Shown piece after piece: positions 1 through 10,247 of a DNA stretch of 64,000 nt (position 1 is the first letter of the stretch; every line of letters begins with the position of its first letter). Both the position numbers and the translations under genes were made by a program. The notes under the pieces were generated by a model. That model made no database searches. It had not been told where the DNA came from and saw only the letters and a list, made by a program, of their open reading frames with translations. This DNA comes from Strongyloides papillosus (taxonomy: Eukaryota > Nematoda > Chromadorea > Rhabditida > Strongyloididae): NCBI GenBank assembly GCA_005656395.1, contig SRSI01000010.1, positions 2,356,001-2,420,000 of the forward strand, given 5' to 3'.

Positions 1-6
1 AACATT

Positions 7-295
7 TTGTAGCTTACGGCTTTACCCATGTTGCTTATACATTCTAGCTTATTTTTCATGAGCGGTCAAACCGACATATTTAGGCTTTTCAGTGTAGATT
101 TAAGTTATTTTAATTACCTAAATAAATTACAACTTAATAATTTTAATAAAAAGTCGTATTTAGAGAAAAGTAAAAGTTCCATGTGTAAAAAAATGATTTA
201 TTTCAAAATTGTAATGTTTGAAAATAAAAAATTAAATCATGAATTTGGCTAGAAAAAAGTTTTTGTTAGTATATAAAGTTAGGTTACGTAAATTC
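7..295. repeat. Diverged direct repeat, copy 1 (left of the F-box gene)
   Basis: This stretch resembles 3655-3895. Shared blocks include a TTGTAGCYTACGG-type block near the start, a TCAAACC...TTTAGG...GTGTAG block about 65-95 bases in, and TTACGTAAATT at the far end. Spacing differs by indels. The two copies bracket the F-box gene about 3.65 kb apart in the same orientation, which suggests an old local duplication. No coding potential or terminal inverted repeats are evident, so I do not call it a transposon. Confidence 0.45.
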
Positions 296-669
296 ACAAC
301 ATTCTCATCTCCTTTATTATCAACTAACTTTGAGACATGCCGATATTGTAAAATAAATTGATTGATTATCTGAGTTGAAATCTATGAAATCTTAGAATTA
401 ACAGTTTCAATTCCATGTTAATTAACTGTAAATTCCACCTAGGAATAATTAATAAAATTTTTTAAATCAAAAGTGGAAGAAATGAATAAATTATTATTAT
501 AACAAGGTTTTATAGTTATCACTTTTTTTAGGAACTCTGCACCTTACCCAAATAGTAGAAACATCACTTGAAATAAATACAAATTAAAACAGTACAAATA
601 ATATTACGTTTATTAAAATATAAATTTATCAAAGTCATATGTAAATAAGTAATATATAAAAAAAATAAT
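296..669. other. AT-rich intergenic sequence
   Basis: This is the downstream flank of the minus-strand F-box gene. I see no open frame, RNA gene or repeat apart from generic A/T runs. Confidence 0.4.
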
Positions 670-2292
670 TTAATAAAGATATTCCTGAACTACACGTTTA
701 TATTTTCTCCATTGAGTTATATCATTAAAAAAAATACAGCCTCCTTTAGAAACACGTAAGTATTTTAAAAATTTTTCAGAATACTTTCTAACTATTTGAT
801 TGTCAACATTCTCATTTCCATCAGAATCAAGACAACTTGAGTCAATGACAAAAAGCTTAACTGTTTTGGGAATTTTAACGATAGGATTTCCCCTTGCTAT
901 AAAAATTTCAAGATTTTTAAAAGTACTAAGACAGTCACTATCTTTGATTGCTCCATAATAGAATTTTAACATTTTTATATTAGGCATATATTCATTTAAT
1001 TTATCTGTTATACTACTCGACATTGACAAACATTTATGATCACCAATTATTTCTAATATCTCAACTGTATTAGGCATTAACGATCCCATGAATAAAAATT
1101 GATTTTCTAATATTTCTTCAGTACATTCACAACATTCTTCATTTTCAAAGAAGCAAAGTTGAACTTTTTTTAATTTTCTGCAACTTTTAAAAGAATACCT
1201 TTCAAAATCTAACATACAAGTACTTTTGGTGTCATCACTGATGTTACAGAAACAAAGGACTATGTTTAATACTTCTAGATTTTCATAAATGTGGAAGTTT
1301 TCCACGCACTTCAAGAAATGATTTGAATTGAAAAAAACTAGTTCATATAATGTTACCAAGTTATTTATTGAGAATGGTGCATTACCAGGATTTTTAATAT
1401 GTACAGATTTTTCTCTAGCATCTGAAAGCCATGAGAATAATTCAAATTTAATTTTGGCACCATGGTGATTACAGAGTGCATAAATTTTTTTGACCTTTAT
1501 AATTAGATCATCATCGCAAGGGTGTACATTTCTAAAAATTATTGTACCATTCCTTTTTTTTGCTAAACTTTTAATGATATATGTTATGGTACTTCCGTTT
1601 CCAAAAGATCCACGTTTTCGGCGATCAACGAGTGGGACATCAAAAATAACTTCATTGAGGTTAGGAAAACCAGCAAATATATCCCGAACCCATACATTAC
1701 GATTATGCAAACATTTACAATTTCTTAAGATATCTACGGGAAGTATAATACGCTTCACACTGTCGTAATTCATGTAGCTTATGCACTCAATTAATAATGA
1801 ACGCTCTTGTATACTACACTTATTACCAAAATATAGGGTTTCAACGTCATCCCTTAATTGGTGATTTAACATGAATTCTTCAGCAATTTTTTGAACTAAC
1901 GATACATGTTCCTCATGGTCATACGTTCCAACATCAAGTTTGATAAAAAAACTTGTTTGATTTTCCATGATGATTGTTTCCCCATAATATCGACTCCCTT
2001 CTTCGAGTATCTTGCGATTGGATTCATCCTTAAAAATATCAACTCTTTCCAATATTGGTACCTGAGAAACATTTTTTAAACCTTGTTTGCATTTAACAGT
2101 TAAAGTCTGATAAATTTCAAGCCACATAATATCTCTCCCAATTGAATCTCCACTAATTAACAAACAAAGACATTTGCATGTTTTCGCCAAATTTTCAATA
2201 TCACTGAATCTTACAACATATTTCAAAATATGTTTCCTAACATTATCAACTTTCATTAACTCTTCAAATGATATCTTTTTTGTAACATCCAT
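670..2292 (-). CDS. F-box protein with divergent leucine-rich repeats
   Basis: This is a single-exon gene for 540 aa. Residues about 5-50 match an F-box, with the ISFEEL...VRKHILKYV...LAKTCKCL pattern that binds Skp1 in SCF ubiquitin ligases. From roughly residue 130 onward, spaced LxxLxL-like segments (LEVLNIVL, LKKVQLCF, VEILEIIG, IKMLKFYY, LEIFIARGN) suggest a degenerate LRR substrate-recognition region. There is no signal peptide or membrane segment. Large fast-evolving F-box families are known in nematodes, and the absence of an obvious orthologue fits such a family. The substrate cannot be inferred. Start: ATG at 2290-2292, the first in frame. The gene is isolated and bracketed by two diverged direct repeats. 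Confidence 0.75.
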   Translation of the reverse strand: MDVTKKISFEELMKVDNVRKHILKYVVRFSDIENLAKTCKCLCLLISGDSIGRDIMWLEIYQTLTVKCKQGLKNVSQVPILERVDIFKDESNRKILEEGSRYYGETIIMENQTSFFIKLDVGTYDHEEHVSLVQKIAEEFMLNHQLRDDVETLYFGNKCSIQERSLLIECISYMNYDSVKRIILPVDILRNCKCLHNRNVWVRDIFAGFPNLNEVIFDVPLVDRRKRGSFGNGSTITYIIKSLAKKRNGTIIFRNVHPCDDDLIIKVKKIYALCNHHGAKIKFELFSWLSDAREKSVHIKNPGNAPFSINNLVTLYELVFFNSNHFLKCVENFHIYENLEVLNIVLCFCNISDDTKSTCMLDFERYSFKSCRKLKKVQLCFFENEECCECTEEILENQFLFMGSLMPNTVEILEIIGDHKCLSMSSSITDKLNEYMPNIKMLKFYYGAIKDSDCLSTFKNLEIFIARGNPIVKIPKTVKLFVIDSSCLDSDGNENVDNQIVRKYSEKFLKYLRVSKGGCIFFNDITQWRKYKRVVQEYLY

Positions 2293-3311
2293 ATTTTACA
2301 ACCAACTATAAAAGTAAGAGTAAAAAATTTGTTGAAATTGGTGTTTACGTCCCTAAAAATAACACAAAAATATAAATAAAAAATTACAGTAAAAAAACTA
2401 CAAAAAGTAACTATTAACTTATATAGAGAAACGTATAATGACAACGTAAAAATCTAATGTTGATGCAGAAATATATAAAACATAAAAAACACTTTACATT
2501 AACTGAAAAAAAACTAAATTTCATTATCCTTATATACTTTTCAAAACGAAGATGAGAAAATCCTTTGGCGTCTATTTTTCTATTTCAAAATATTCAACAA
2601 AACTCTCACAAGGAAAATCATTTTTTTTCCTTACTGTAAGTAAATAAGTAGAGATATAAGAATGCAGAAATATTAATATTTTTTCTTTTTCTTCATTTTT
2701 TTAAATTATAAATGCTTGATAATAGGGCAAGGTGTCTGTTTTACGGCTTTGGGAGACAAAAAATCGTGGTACTATTGTTTGAAACATAGTTTTTATGAGA
2801 CATTACTTGTTGAAAGAATATTTTTTTTATGTTGATCTTTAATTATATCAAAAATTAAAAGATTTAGTAAATTTGTCAATTTAGTTGTTATCATTTTTCC
2901 AAATATTGTAACAAAGATGCATGCAATTTTATATGGTATTCTTGTAAATGGTATTATGATAATCAAGCATTTATTGGTATATAACTTATATATAATGCCT
3001 CTGATAAATGATTACTAATTAATTGCTATATGTTTTATATATTTGCGACTTCGCTTTTAATTGAAAGTTTATTTCAGAAAATTTTCTATTACATAAACGT
3101 ACAATTGGAGCCAATAGAAAATAATATGGTTAACCCTTTAACAACCTCAAACATTATTGTAACAAAAATACTAAATTAACATCTTTACTTAATCTTACAC
3201 ATAAAACATATCACAATTAATTGTATAATAATTTAAGATTAAGTTAGTTATGTAAACAGTTATTTCTTCAGCTAACACGAGGAACTAAATATCTCATTGA
3301 ATATATTAAGT
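2293..3311. other. AT-rich intergenic sequence, probable F-box promoter side
   Basis: About 1 kb of A/T-rich DNA lies upstream of the minus-strand F-box gene. I see no coding exon, RNA gene or clear regulatory motif. Confidence 0.4.
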
Positions 3312-3644
3312 TTAATTACTAGTAATTTTTTCTGTTTCCTCAAATCCTCTTCGCTCACCAACACTAAGTTACTGTGTTTCTTTAACTGTAATATCATTTA
3401 ACTCAGTTTCTATTCCGGTTAGAGTTGCTATCTTCAATAATTTATTTCTCTTTGATTTTTTTCTTGCATAAAAAGTATCTAACTGCAACAAGAATGGCTA
3501 TCACGATAAGAACAATAAAGGAATTATTAAACCTGCTGTTCCAAAATTATTTTCTTCAGCTTAAATCCTGTTCGAGCTATTACCACACTGAAAGCCTAAG
3601 TATTTCAATTTGACGCATATATTTTGTATAAAAAATGGATACAT
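3312..3644 (-). pseudogene. Decayed C-terminus of a single-pass membrane protein
   Basis: Read on the minus strand, protein-like pieces line up in order but are broken. From ATG 3642-3644 comes a piece ending ...YLGFQCGNSSNRI, then an in-frame TAA. A segment AEENNFGTAGLIIP follows in the same frame. A frameshift then leads into a hydrophobic run, FIVLIVIAILVAVRYFLC, followed by lysines. The first frame resumes as a tail-like stretch (LLKIATLTGIETEL...), another stop, and VGERRGFEETEKITSN before the final TAA at 3312-3314. The order ectodomain-membrane-basic stop-transfer-tail is that of a type I membrane protein. I infer a pseudogene; family unknown. An alternative is several short exons with unseen introns. 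Confidence 0.45.
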
Positions 3645-3654
3645 TTCATACCAT

Positions 3655-3895
3655 CTTGTAGCCTACGGTTTTACTCATTTTGTATGATCGGTTAATTTAA
3701 TATTATCTGGAGTTTGTATTATTTGGAGAATGATCAATCAAACCAAGATGTTTAGGTTTTCTGTGTAGCAGTACAACTTTTTTGAATTTGATTTTTTTAC
3801 ATTAATTAAAAAAAATTTATGTAGAAAAATTTAAAATGATATTTTTCTATTATCAAATAATGTTTTCGTTACGTAAATTTACTAAGTTACAATAA
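3655..3895. repeat. Diverged direct repeat, copy 2 (right of the F-box gene)
   Basis: This is the partner of the repeat at 7-295, in the same orientation, with shared blocks TTGTAGCCTACGG, TCAAACCAAGATGTTTAGG and TTACGTAAATT. It adjoins the 5' end of the decayed membrane-protein gene, so the duplicated unit may have included that gene. Confidence 0.45.
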
Positions 3896-4341
3896 TAATT
3901 TGTATATCATGAATTAATTTTTATTGAAAAGATACACTATCAAATTGATGAAACATAACATCTATAACATTAGTTATTGTTAAGAAAATAATGTCTAATC
4001 TTTGTGTTTTTGTGGTGTTTTGTATATTTATTATATAAATCACTCTTCTTATGGTCACAATTTCTAATTATTAAATGAATAATAAATGACTTTTCAATAG
4101 TTCGTTCAAGTGTTTTTTAGACTTTTGTAACATATTTCTAACATCGCTAATAGTCAACAAAGTATTAAACCAATAAATAATATGCATCAATTATTAGCAA
4201 CAGATGTACCTTATATCTTTCATGAACCCCGAACATCTTCTGTTAATAAAACAATCATTTTAGTATATTCTATCAGTTCAATATTTTTCTTCATTTTTAT
4301 AAAGTTGCTGTTAATTTTTCTCGTCAACATACTTTTCAAAT
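3896..4341. other. AT-rich intergenic, upstream of DEAD-like gene
   Basis: The only open stretch (4182-4370) overlaps the next gene's start in another frame and looks spurious. I recognise no promoter motif. Confidence 0.35.
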
Positions 4342-5570
4342 ATGGAGCGGAAATTATTTCCATTCAATAAATTGAATTTGGAGCCTACTTTGATTATGCG
4401 TTTGGAGGAATTAGACAAAAAATACACCAAAGGTCCACAAAAAATGCTCATTGAAGCAATGATCAATAAGGAGTACGATATCATTTTGAAGGCTGGAAAA
4501 CAAACTGGTAAATCTACTGGTTATTTAATTCCAATGGTCAATGAAGCTATTAAAAGAGAACGTAAAAATGATAATAGAAGATGTGTTGGGCTTATCATTA
4601 CATGGTCTTCTGAAATGGTAAAAGATATTACCAAACTCGCCAATGAGATGTGTTTACGTATGTTATATAATTATTTTATAGATGTAAAGTATTTTTTTTA
4701 GGTTTTCCTATATCTGTAATTTCTGGACAAAAACGTTCATTAAATGTTGAGATTGAAAACGGATATTATATAATAATTACAAAGGCTGTTCTTTTGTTTA
4801 ATAATCTTTTAACTATGGAACAATCATTCAAAGGATTAAAGTATATTGTTATAGAACAAGCCTCATGTTTTGCCTCAGTAGACAAAAATAGAACTTTAAT
4901 GGAAATACTTAACAAGGTTAGAAGCAAGGGTACTTCAAATATCACAACAATCCTTAGTTGTATTGACTTTAGAGGTACTGAAAATAAACTACAAACACAA
5001 TTTTTGGAAAAGGAATCAACATGTATCTCTCTCATTGGACTCACTAAAGAAGAAAAAGTCATTTCAGAATTACGTGTAGATGACGGTAAAAAAAACACCA
5101 TCAATAATGACTTCTTTAAAAGAATACCTGAGCTTGGATTGGAATTGTTTTTTACCAACCACATTGACACTGTTTCTTGCATCCAAAATTTAATTACCCG
5201 TATTCTTAGTAAGAATAACAGAAACATTGTTATTTACTTCACGACAGCCATATCTTCTTCAATTGTCAAATACAAACTTAGCTCACTTGGAATACCTTTT
5301 AAAGTTTCAAACGACAATGTTTCAGAAAGTCGTCAAAATTTCCGTGGTACCTTTGGAAATGTATTGATTTGTTCTGATAACCTTGAAGAAGAGTTAATTG
5401 ATACCTTGAAAAAGAAAGTAGTTATTCATTACTTTCTTCCCCAAACAAAAGAGGCATTTAAGAAAAGAATTGAGATTCAAAAGAAATCTGGAGAGTACCT
5501 CAAGTCAATCATTTTTGATGATAAAACACGTTTGGAGAACTTTTTAAAGGAAGGAGATATCATGTCTTAA
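4342..5570 (+). CDS. DEAD-box helicase-like protein with eroded catalytic motifs
   Basis: Two exons, 4342-4657 and 4702-5570, with a 44-bp GT-AG intron, give 394 aa. The length and order of elements match a bare DEAD-box core: a Q-motif-like PQKMLIEAMI, a Walker A-like GKQTGKST near residue 54, and a RecA-like second domain from about residue 255 containing NIVIYF. The catalytic signature is lost: the DEAD position reads IEQA (residues 156-159), the SAT position reads LSC, the RGxD motif of domain 2 is absent (...CSDNLEEELID), and HRIGRTGR is replaced by KRIEIQKKSG. By family knowledge such a protein should not hydrolyse ATP or unwind RNA. It may bind RNA or a partner, or be relaxing toward a pseudogene, although the frame is fully open. 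The closest parent (Vasa/GLH, DDX3, eIF4A) cannot be decided by eye. Confidence 0.7.
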
Positions 5571-6027
5571 TTTTAATATAATATCATTTTTTGAGATTTT
5601 TTTTCGTGTCTTCTTCCTTTGTGTTTAATAAAATTACATATTAAAAATGTTGTTAAAATTTTGTTCCAACTGAAATAATGCAGTTAATATTACTTATAAT
5701 CTCGGTACATTAAACACTTATAAACTAAAAAAAACTCCTAAAAAGTAAATTTACTTCTTCTAAAGGATAGTAACTATGAAGCCAATTCACTAGGATGAAA
5801 CATGTAAATAAGTTTTACCTTCAAACAAAATGAGTACACCTTTCTAGTTTAATTTATTGAGATATAAAATACAAAAAAAAATTATAAAAAATGTTAAAAT
5901 AAGACATTGGTAGCTTTATAAATATAAATATTGTTCTGAGTATAAAATATTTAAAGTATATAATTCCCTCCCACATTCTGTAAATAAACTTCTCTCCTTC
6001 TCTATTTTGACAAACTGGGTTTCAACT
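5571..6027. other. Convergent intergenic region with 3' UTRs
   Basis: This A/T-rich spacer lies between the plus-strand DEAD-like gene and minus-strand anillin A. An AATAAA at 5628-5633 could serve the plus-strand gene. Nothing else is evident. Confidence 0.4.
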
Positions 6028-9000
6028 TCACACAACTGAAGATGTTTTCTTACAATTCCAAAGTGAGATAAATTTAAGGCTCTCATTGATATTTGTTAGC
6101 CACGACGTCATTTGTGGAGATGTATCCGCAGCAAACATAATCCGAATTGTTGAGACTTTACCCTGGTCAAATACATCCACAAACATCTCCATGGTATTTG
6201 GGAAGCATGCACTCTCATCATTTGTATGTTTTACTTCACCCTTTACTGATTCAAGGTCAACAATTATTGCAGGTGCTTTTTTATCTTCTTCTTCAGGATA
6301 CTTCCAAAAAGTCATGTTCGTACCCTTAAGGACACACCAATATCTATTCCATGATGATAAATCTCCGACATATTGATAAAGATTCAAAAATCCTTTATAT
6401 TCAATACCTGACCCTTTCTCTGCATGACATTTCATATTTAGACTAACCGTTCCTTCTAGTGGTTGCACAACATCATTTAGCATAAAGTTCTTCCTACTAA
6501 CTTGAGACAAATTGAAACTCAAGGTACCAGCTTTTTGGAAACTTGGATCAACGACACCAGCCACACCGCCAGGTGATGTAAAGCTCGGAAGATTATTTGA
6601 AGATGGAGTTGAATGAGTAAGTTTCTTAAATGGTGTCAATGTTTTACTTTTGTTTTTAGTATCCTTTGCATGTTTTGATTCTCTCATTGTACGCAAACTA
6701 AAGATATCTAAAGTAACTATAAAATTACTTGGAAGGTTTTTAAGATTTATGTAAGCTGAAAATTCGATATATCCACTTTGTACTCCAGTGTCACTAGACA
6801 CCAATTGTGTATGGAGAACTTTGTCTGCAAACTTAATGAGAGCAATAAAATAATATAAATATGAATCAGCCTTTTGATTGATATACATATTAATAAACTC
6901 TCGAGAAAGTCTAACAGCAATATTCATGATAGATAATGTACCCCTTGGTTCTTTAGAGAAACTACTAGGAATTCCATTTTTCCTTATTTTCTCATACTCT
7001 AAAGATAAAGCCTTTCTTTTCTCGTTAGCTATTAAAAGAGCACGTTGAGCATCAACTTCTTCACGACTTCCTTTAAAAGTATTATTTTGTCTACAATATG
7101 ATATAGCTCTTGATGCTTGAGCAATCTGGTCTTGTTGAACACGTATACCATCTTGTAATTCTTTCATTGTTGCTTCAACATCAATATAGTCCTCACAAAT
7201 ACCCTCATTTGCATTACTTCCAGCACTTACTCCACTACCACTGCAACCTGAAGAAGATATTGTCTCTAAATTTGATGAATCAACATTATGTTTTACAACC
7301 TCCTCAATTTCTTTTGCCTTCTTCCTATAAAATGAAATACTATGAACAAGCTGACGTTGAGGGGAATCTGTAGAACTACACAACCCTTCTTTGGTTGTAT
7401 CACTTCGCAAATGTGTACGTGGTGTACAGAATTTATTCAATTCTGTGTTAATGTCATCCATTAAACTACGGTGCTCTTCATTTCCACGTGGTGTTCTATA
7501 GTCAGAAAAAGGCGACGGTATGGCTGAATTCTCGAATTGTACAAAACCAAATGCATCATCAATTAAACGTTCCTCAGAACCTACTTCATAATCAAACTTA
7601 AATTCACGAGTTGGTGTTTTAAAAGAGTCATTGTCTGAATCTTCTTTTGGTTTAGGCTCCTCTTCAACATTAAGCTCATTTGCTGTTAAACTAGTATCTG
7701 TTTTCGTGGATTTTAAAGGCGGTTCTTCATTATTAAGTTTGTCCTTCCATGGAGATTTACATTCACCAACAGGTTGATCGAAGGGTGCTTCAAATATCCG
7801 TTTAATATTATTTTTTGGAATTTCTTTTTCAGTTGGCGGCTCAACATTATTTCCCGATGAAATGTTTGCTTCCCACTTGGACTTCAAATTCTTAACAGAT
7901 GTGGTTTCTGGCACAACAACTTCTGAATTCTTCATATCAACTTTATTCTTATTACCATATAATAATGTTGGTGATAATGCTCCTGGTCTCATAGATTTAA
8001 CAGCAACATTCCCACCAATATACTTAACAGCAGCCTGTTTACATGTTGTTGGTGCTTGCGCAACTGTAGAATCAAATCTTCTTGCAATATCCAATGCCTT
8101 TGTCCTAGTTATTGGGGGAACTTTTGACGTAGGAGTACATACCCCTGATTTGGTAACACTATCTTCATCATCATCCATGTATTTAATTTCTGTTGTTGAT
8201 GTTGTTGTAATAACTTTCTTCGTAATGATTGTTGTCTCTTGACACCTTGACCCCAATGGATTTTTCTTTATATCTGATATTGGTGATATCTAGAAATTAA
8301 AAAAGATAATAACTTAGTATTAAGGAACACAAAAGACGGCAAAAAAATGTTAGAAATAAAGCTTACATTGTTAATTCCTTCGTCATCCTCATGAGGAGGA
8401 CTTGTTGTTGGTACAGGAGGAATTTCATCATCACAAGACTAAAGACGGAAACATATAAACAGATATTATATACTTATACAAATAGTTTAACAAAGTTACC
8501 TGTTCGATACTACTAATTAATTCATTGGCCTTACTTTCGTCATCTTCTATCGCAGTTGATTCGTGTAATGGACCGCATGGTATATTTTCTTCTTTATCAG
8601 CAAATCTCAAAACTTTCTGAGTTTGGGTAGTCTGCACATTTCTAGGTGAAGCAAAAGTAGACGACTTTGGAGATTCAATAGTTTTTCTGGGTGACCCAAC
8701 TAAATAGTCTTCCTTATTTTTGGGTACATTCGAGGGTTTATATTCAAAATTACTGTATGCTTCGGCAATCTCTGCAAAACGATTCTTTTTAGGAGAGTTG
8801 AGACTTGTTAATACATTTCTTTCTGTATCTTTTGGTGGTGATGGAGCTCTATTCTCCTTGATCTTTACTGGGGCTGGATATGACTTGGATGAATGAGATG
8901 TAACAGGTGAATCACATTCATCTATTTCTTTTTGCCTTTGTCGGGCTTTTTCAAGTAACTTCTAAACAAATATAATTATCCACCATGCACTACTAGTAAT

Positions 9001-9041
9001 TATACTCTTACCTGTGCCAATGGGACTGGAGAATTCTCCAT
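6028..9041 (-). CDS. ani: Anillin paralogue A (cytokinesis scaffold, AHD + PH)
   Basis: Four exons on the minus strand (9041-9012, 8961-8500, 8438-8367, 8289-6028), all phase-0 junctions, encode 941 aa. The N-terminus MENSPVPLAQKLLEKARQRQ resembles the conserved N-terminal helix of anillins. The middle is Ser/Pro-rich and disordered with conserved islands (GALSPTLLYGN, VKNLKSKWE). From about residue 550 lies the anillin homology region (DQIAQASRA...GSREEVDAQRALLIANEKRKAL), and a C-terminal PH domain spans about 815-930 (YKGFLNLYQYVGDLSSWNRYWCVLKG). Anillins link RhoA, actin, myosin, septins and membrane at the contractile ring. A second copy lies at 37201-39960. The start is set by homology between the two copies. 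The upstream region holds two E2F-like sites, fitting a cell-cycle gene. Confidence 0.9.
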
Positions 9042-9472
9042 CGTTTTTAGTTTCGTCGGTTAAATTAAGAGTCTTTGAATGCAAAGAGTAATAAGGCAAT
9101 GATACTTTGTGAGATGAAACAAACTCTCAAAGTGTCGCCTGTATTTGTTAGACAGTTAAAAATTGGTTACTCTTTTTGTATTTAAGAGACGATATACCAT
9201 TGTTTATTTCCCGCAAAATAACTTGTCGTATGTTTTAGGAAGAGGTCATCATTTATGCGTCATTAAATTTGAAATGTTTCAAGTCCCGCCAATCATAGTA
9301 ATTTCTTGAAAGGAAGTGAAAAGATTATTTTTTATCATGATTGGAATTATGTTTACTTGGTAGGTTGCTTGGTGATATCCTGATAAGGCATCCCATTGCT
9401 AGAGTAAGCATTTTGTCGTCATTTGTAAATTTGTTTGCAAGACAGCTCACTAGAAGTGTTTTCTCTTTTAAA
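9042..9472. promoter_or_regulatory. Divergent promoter between anillin A and the Nudix gene, with E2F-like sites
   Basis: Two G/C islands stand out in A/T-rich DNA: TTTCCCGC at 9207-9214 (within TTTCCCGCAAAA) and TCCCGCC at 9284-9290. Both resemble the E2F/DP consensus TTTSSCGC. The genes start at 9041 (minus) and 9473 (plus), so the 431-bp segment probably drives both. Binding is inferred from sequence only. Confidence 0.4.
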
Positions 9473-9943
9473 ATGGACATTGAACGTGCAGCTGGTGTCC
9501 TTATTTTTAGAAAAATTGAAAGTAAGATCGAATATTTGATACTTCAAGCTTCCTATCCACCTTATCACTGGACACCACCGAAAGGTAACATTAATTTTTA
9601 AAGATTTAATATCAACATTTGTTTATCTTCAGGTCACTTAGACCCTGGTGAGGATGAATGGACAGCAGCATTAAGGGAAACAAAAGAGGAAGCAAACATT
9701 TCCCCTGAACAGTATGATGTATACAAAGATTTTGATTACGTAATGAAGTACGATGTTAATGGGCGACCAAAAACAGTACGATATTATTTAGGAAAGTTGA
9801 AAAATGCTGATTCAGTAACCTTATCACATGAACATCAAAATTCTAAATTTTGTGAACTTGAGGAGTGTATAAAATTAACTACATTTCCTGAGATGGAAGA
9901 TTTGTTAAGGAAAGCTGAAGATTATATCTTAAAGCACCCTTAG
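9473..9943 (+). CDS. ndx-4: Nudix hydrolase, diadenosine tetraphosphatase (NUDT2-like)
   Basis: Exons 9473-9584 and 9633-9943 (48-bp intron splitting a Gly codon) give 140 aa, the usual size of metazoan Ap4A hydrolase. The protein starts MDIERAAGVLIFRK and has the YPPYHWTPPKGH segment typical of NUDT2, followed by the Nudix box GHLDPGEDEWTAALRETKEE, which supplies the metal-binding Glu residues. In GX5EX7REUXEEXGU the late Gly is Asn here (EEANI). The expected reaction is Ap4A to ATP + AMP, limiting this alarmone in the cytosol. Upstream in-frame codons 9341-9472 have no ATG and do not look like Nudix sequence, so I choose 9473. It is divergent from anillin A, with a possible AATAAA-type signal about 50 bp downstream. 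Confidence 0.88.
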
Positions 9944-10247
9944 TGAAAACATAGAATTTATATTATTAAAAAAATGTTTGCTATTAGCTATAAATAAATT
10001 TGTTTGTAAAATGTTGGAAGTTTTTATTGCTTCACATAAAACTTTTTCTCTCACACATTTGGAGTTCATCACATGTCTTTACATCTAGCCGATCAGATTT
10101 GAGATTAAACAAACTATTAGAATCAGATTACAAAACCTTTAGCTAAATTCTGTTAGTTTCACACTACATGCTGTGCTTATGTTTCTTATTATATTATAAA
10201 TAGATAAAATTCAGTCTTGAAGTAATTTATTTAATTTTACAATCATT
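9944..10247. other. Short intergenic region
   Basis: This 304-bp A/T-rich spacer separates two plus-strand genes. It is long for an operon spacer, and no acceptor abuts the next ATG. Confidence 0.35.

Noticed and set aside
4182..4370. 62-codon hydrophobic open frame
   Set aside because: Overlaps the true start of the DEAD-like gene in another frame; no signal or family match beyond hydrophobicity from A/T bias.
9341..9472. Upstream extension of the Nudix gene
   Set aside because: It lacks an ATG and does not match Nudix N-termini; the ATG at 9473 gives the family's usual length.
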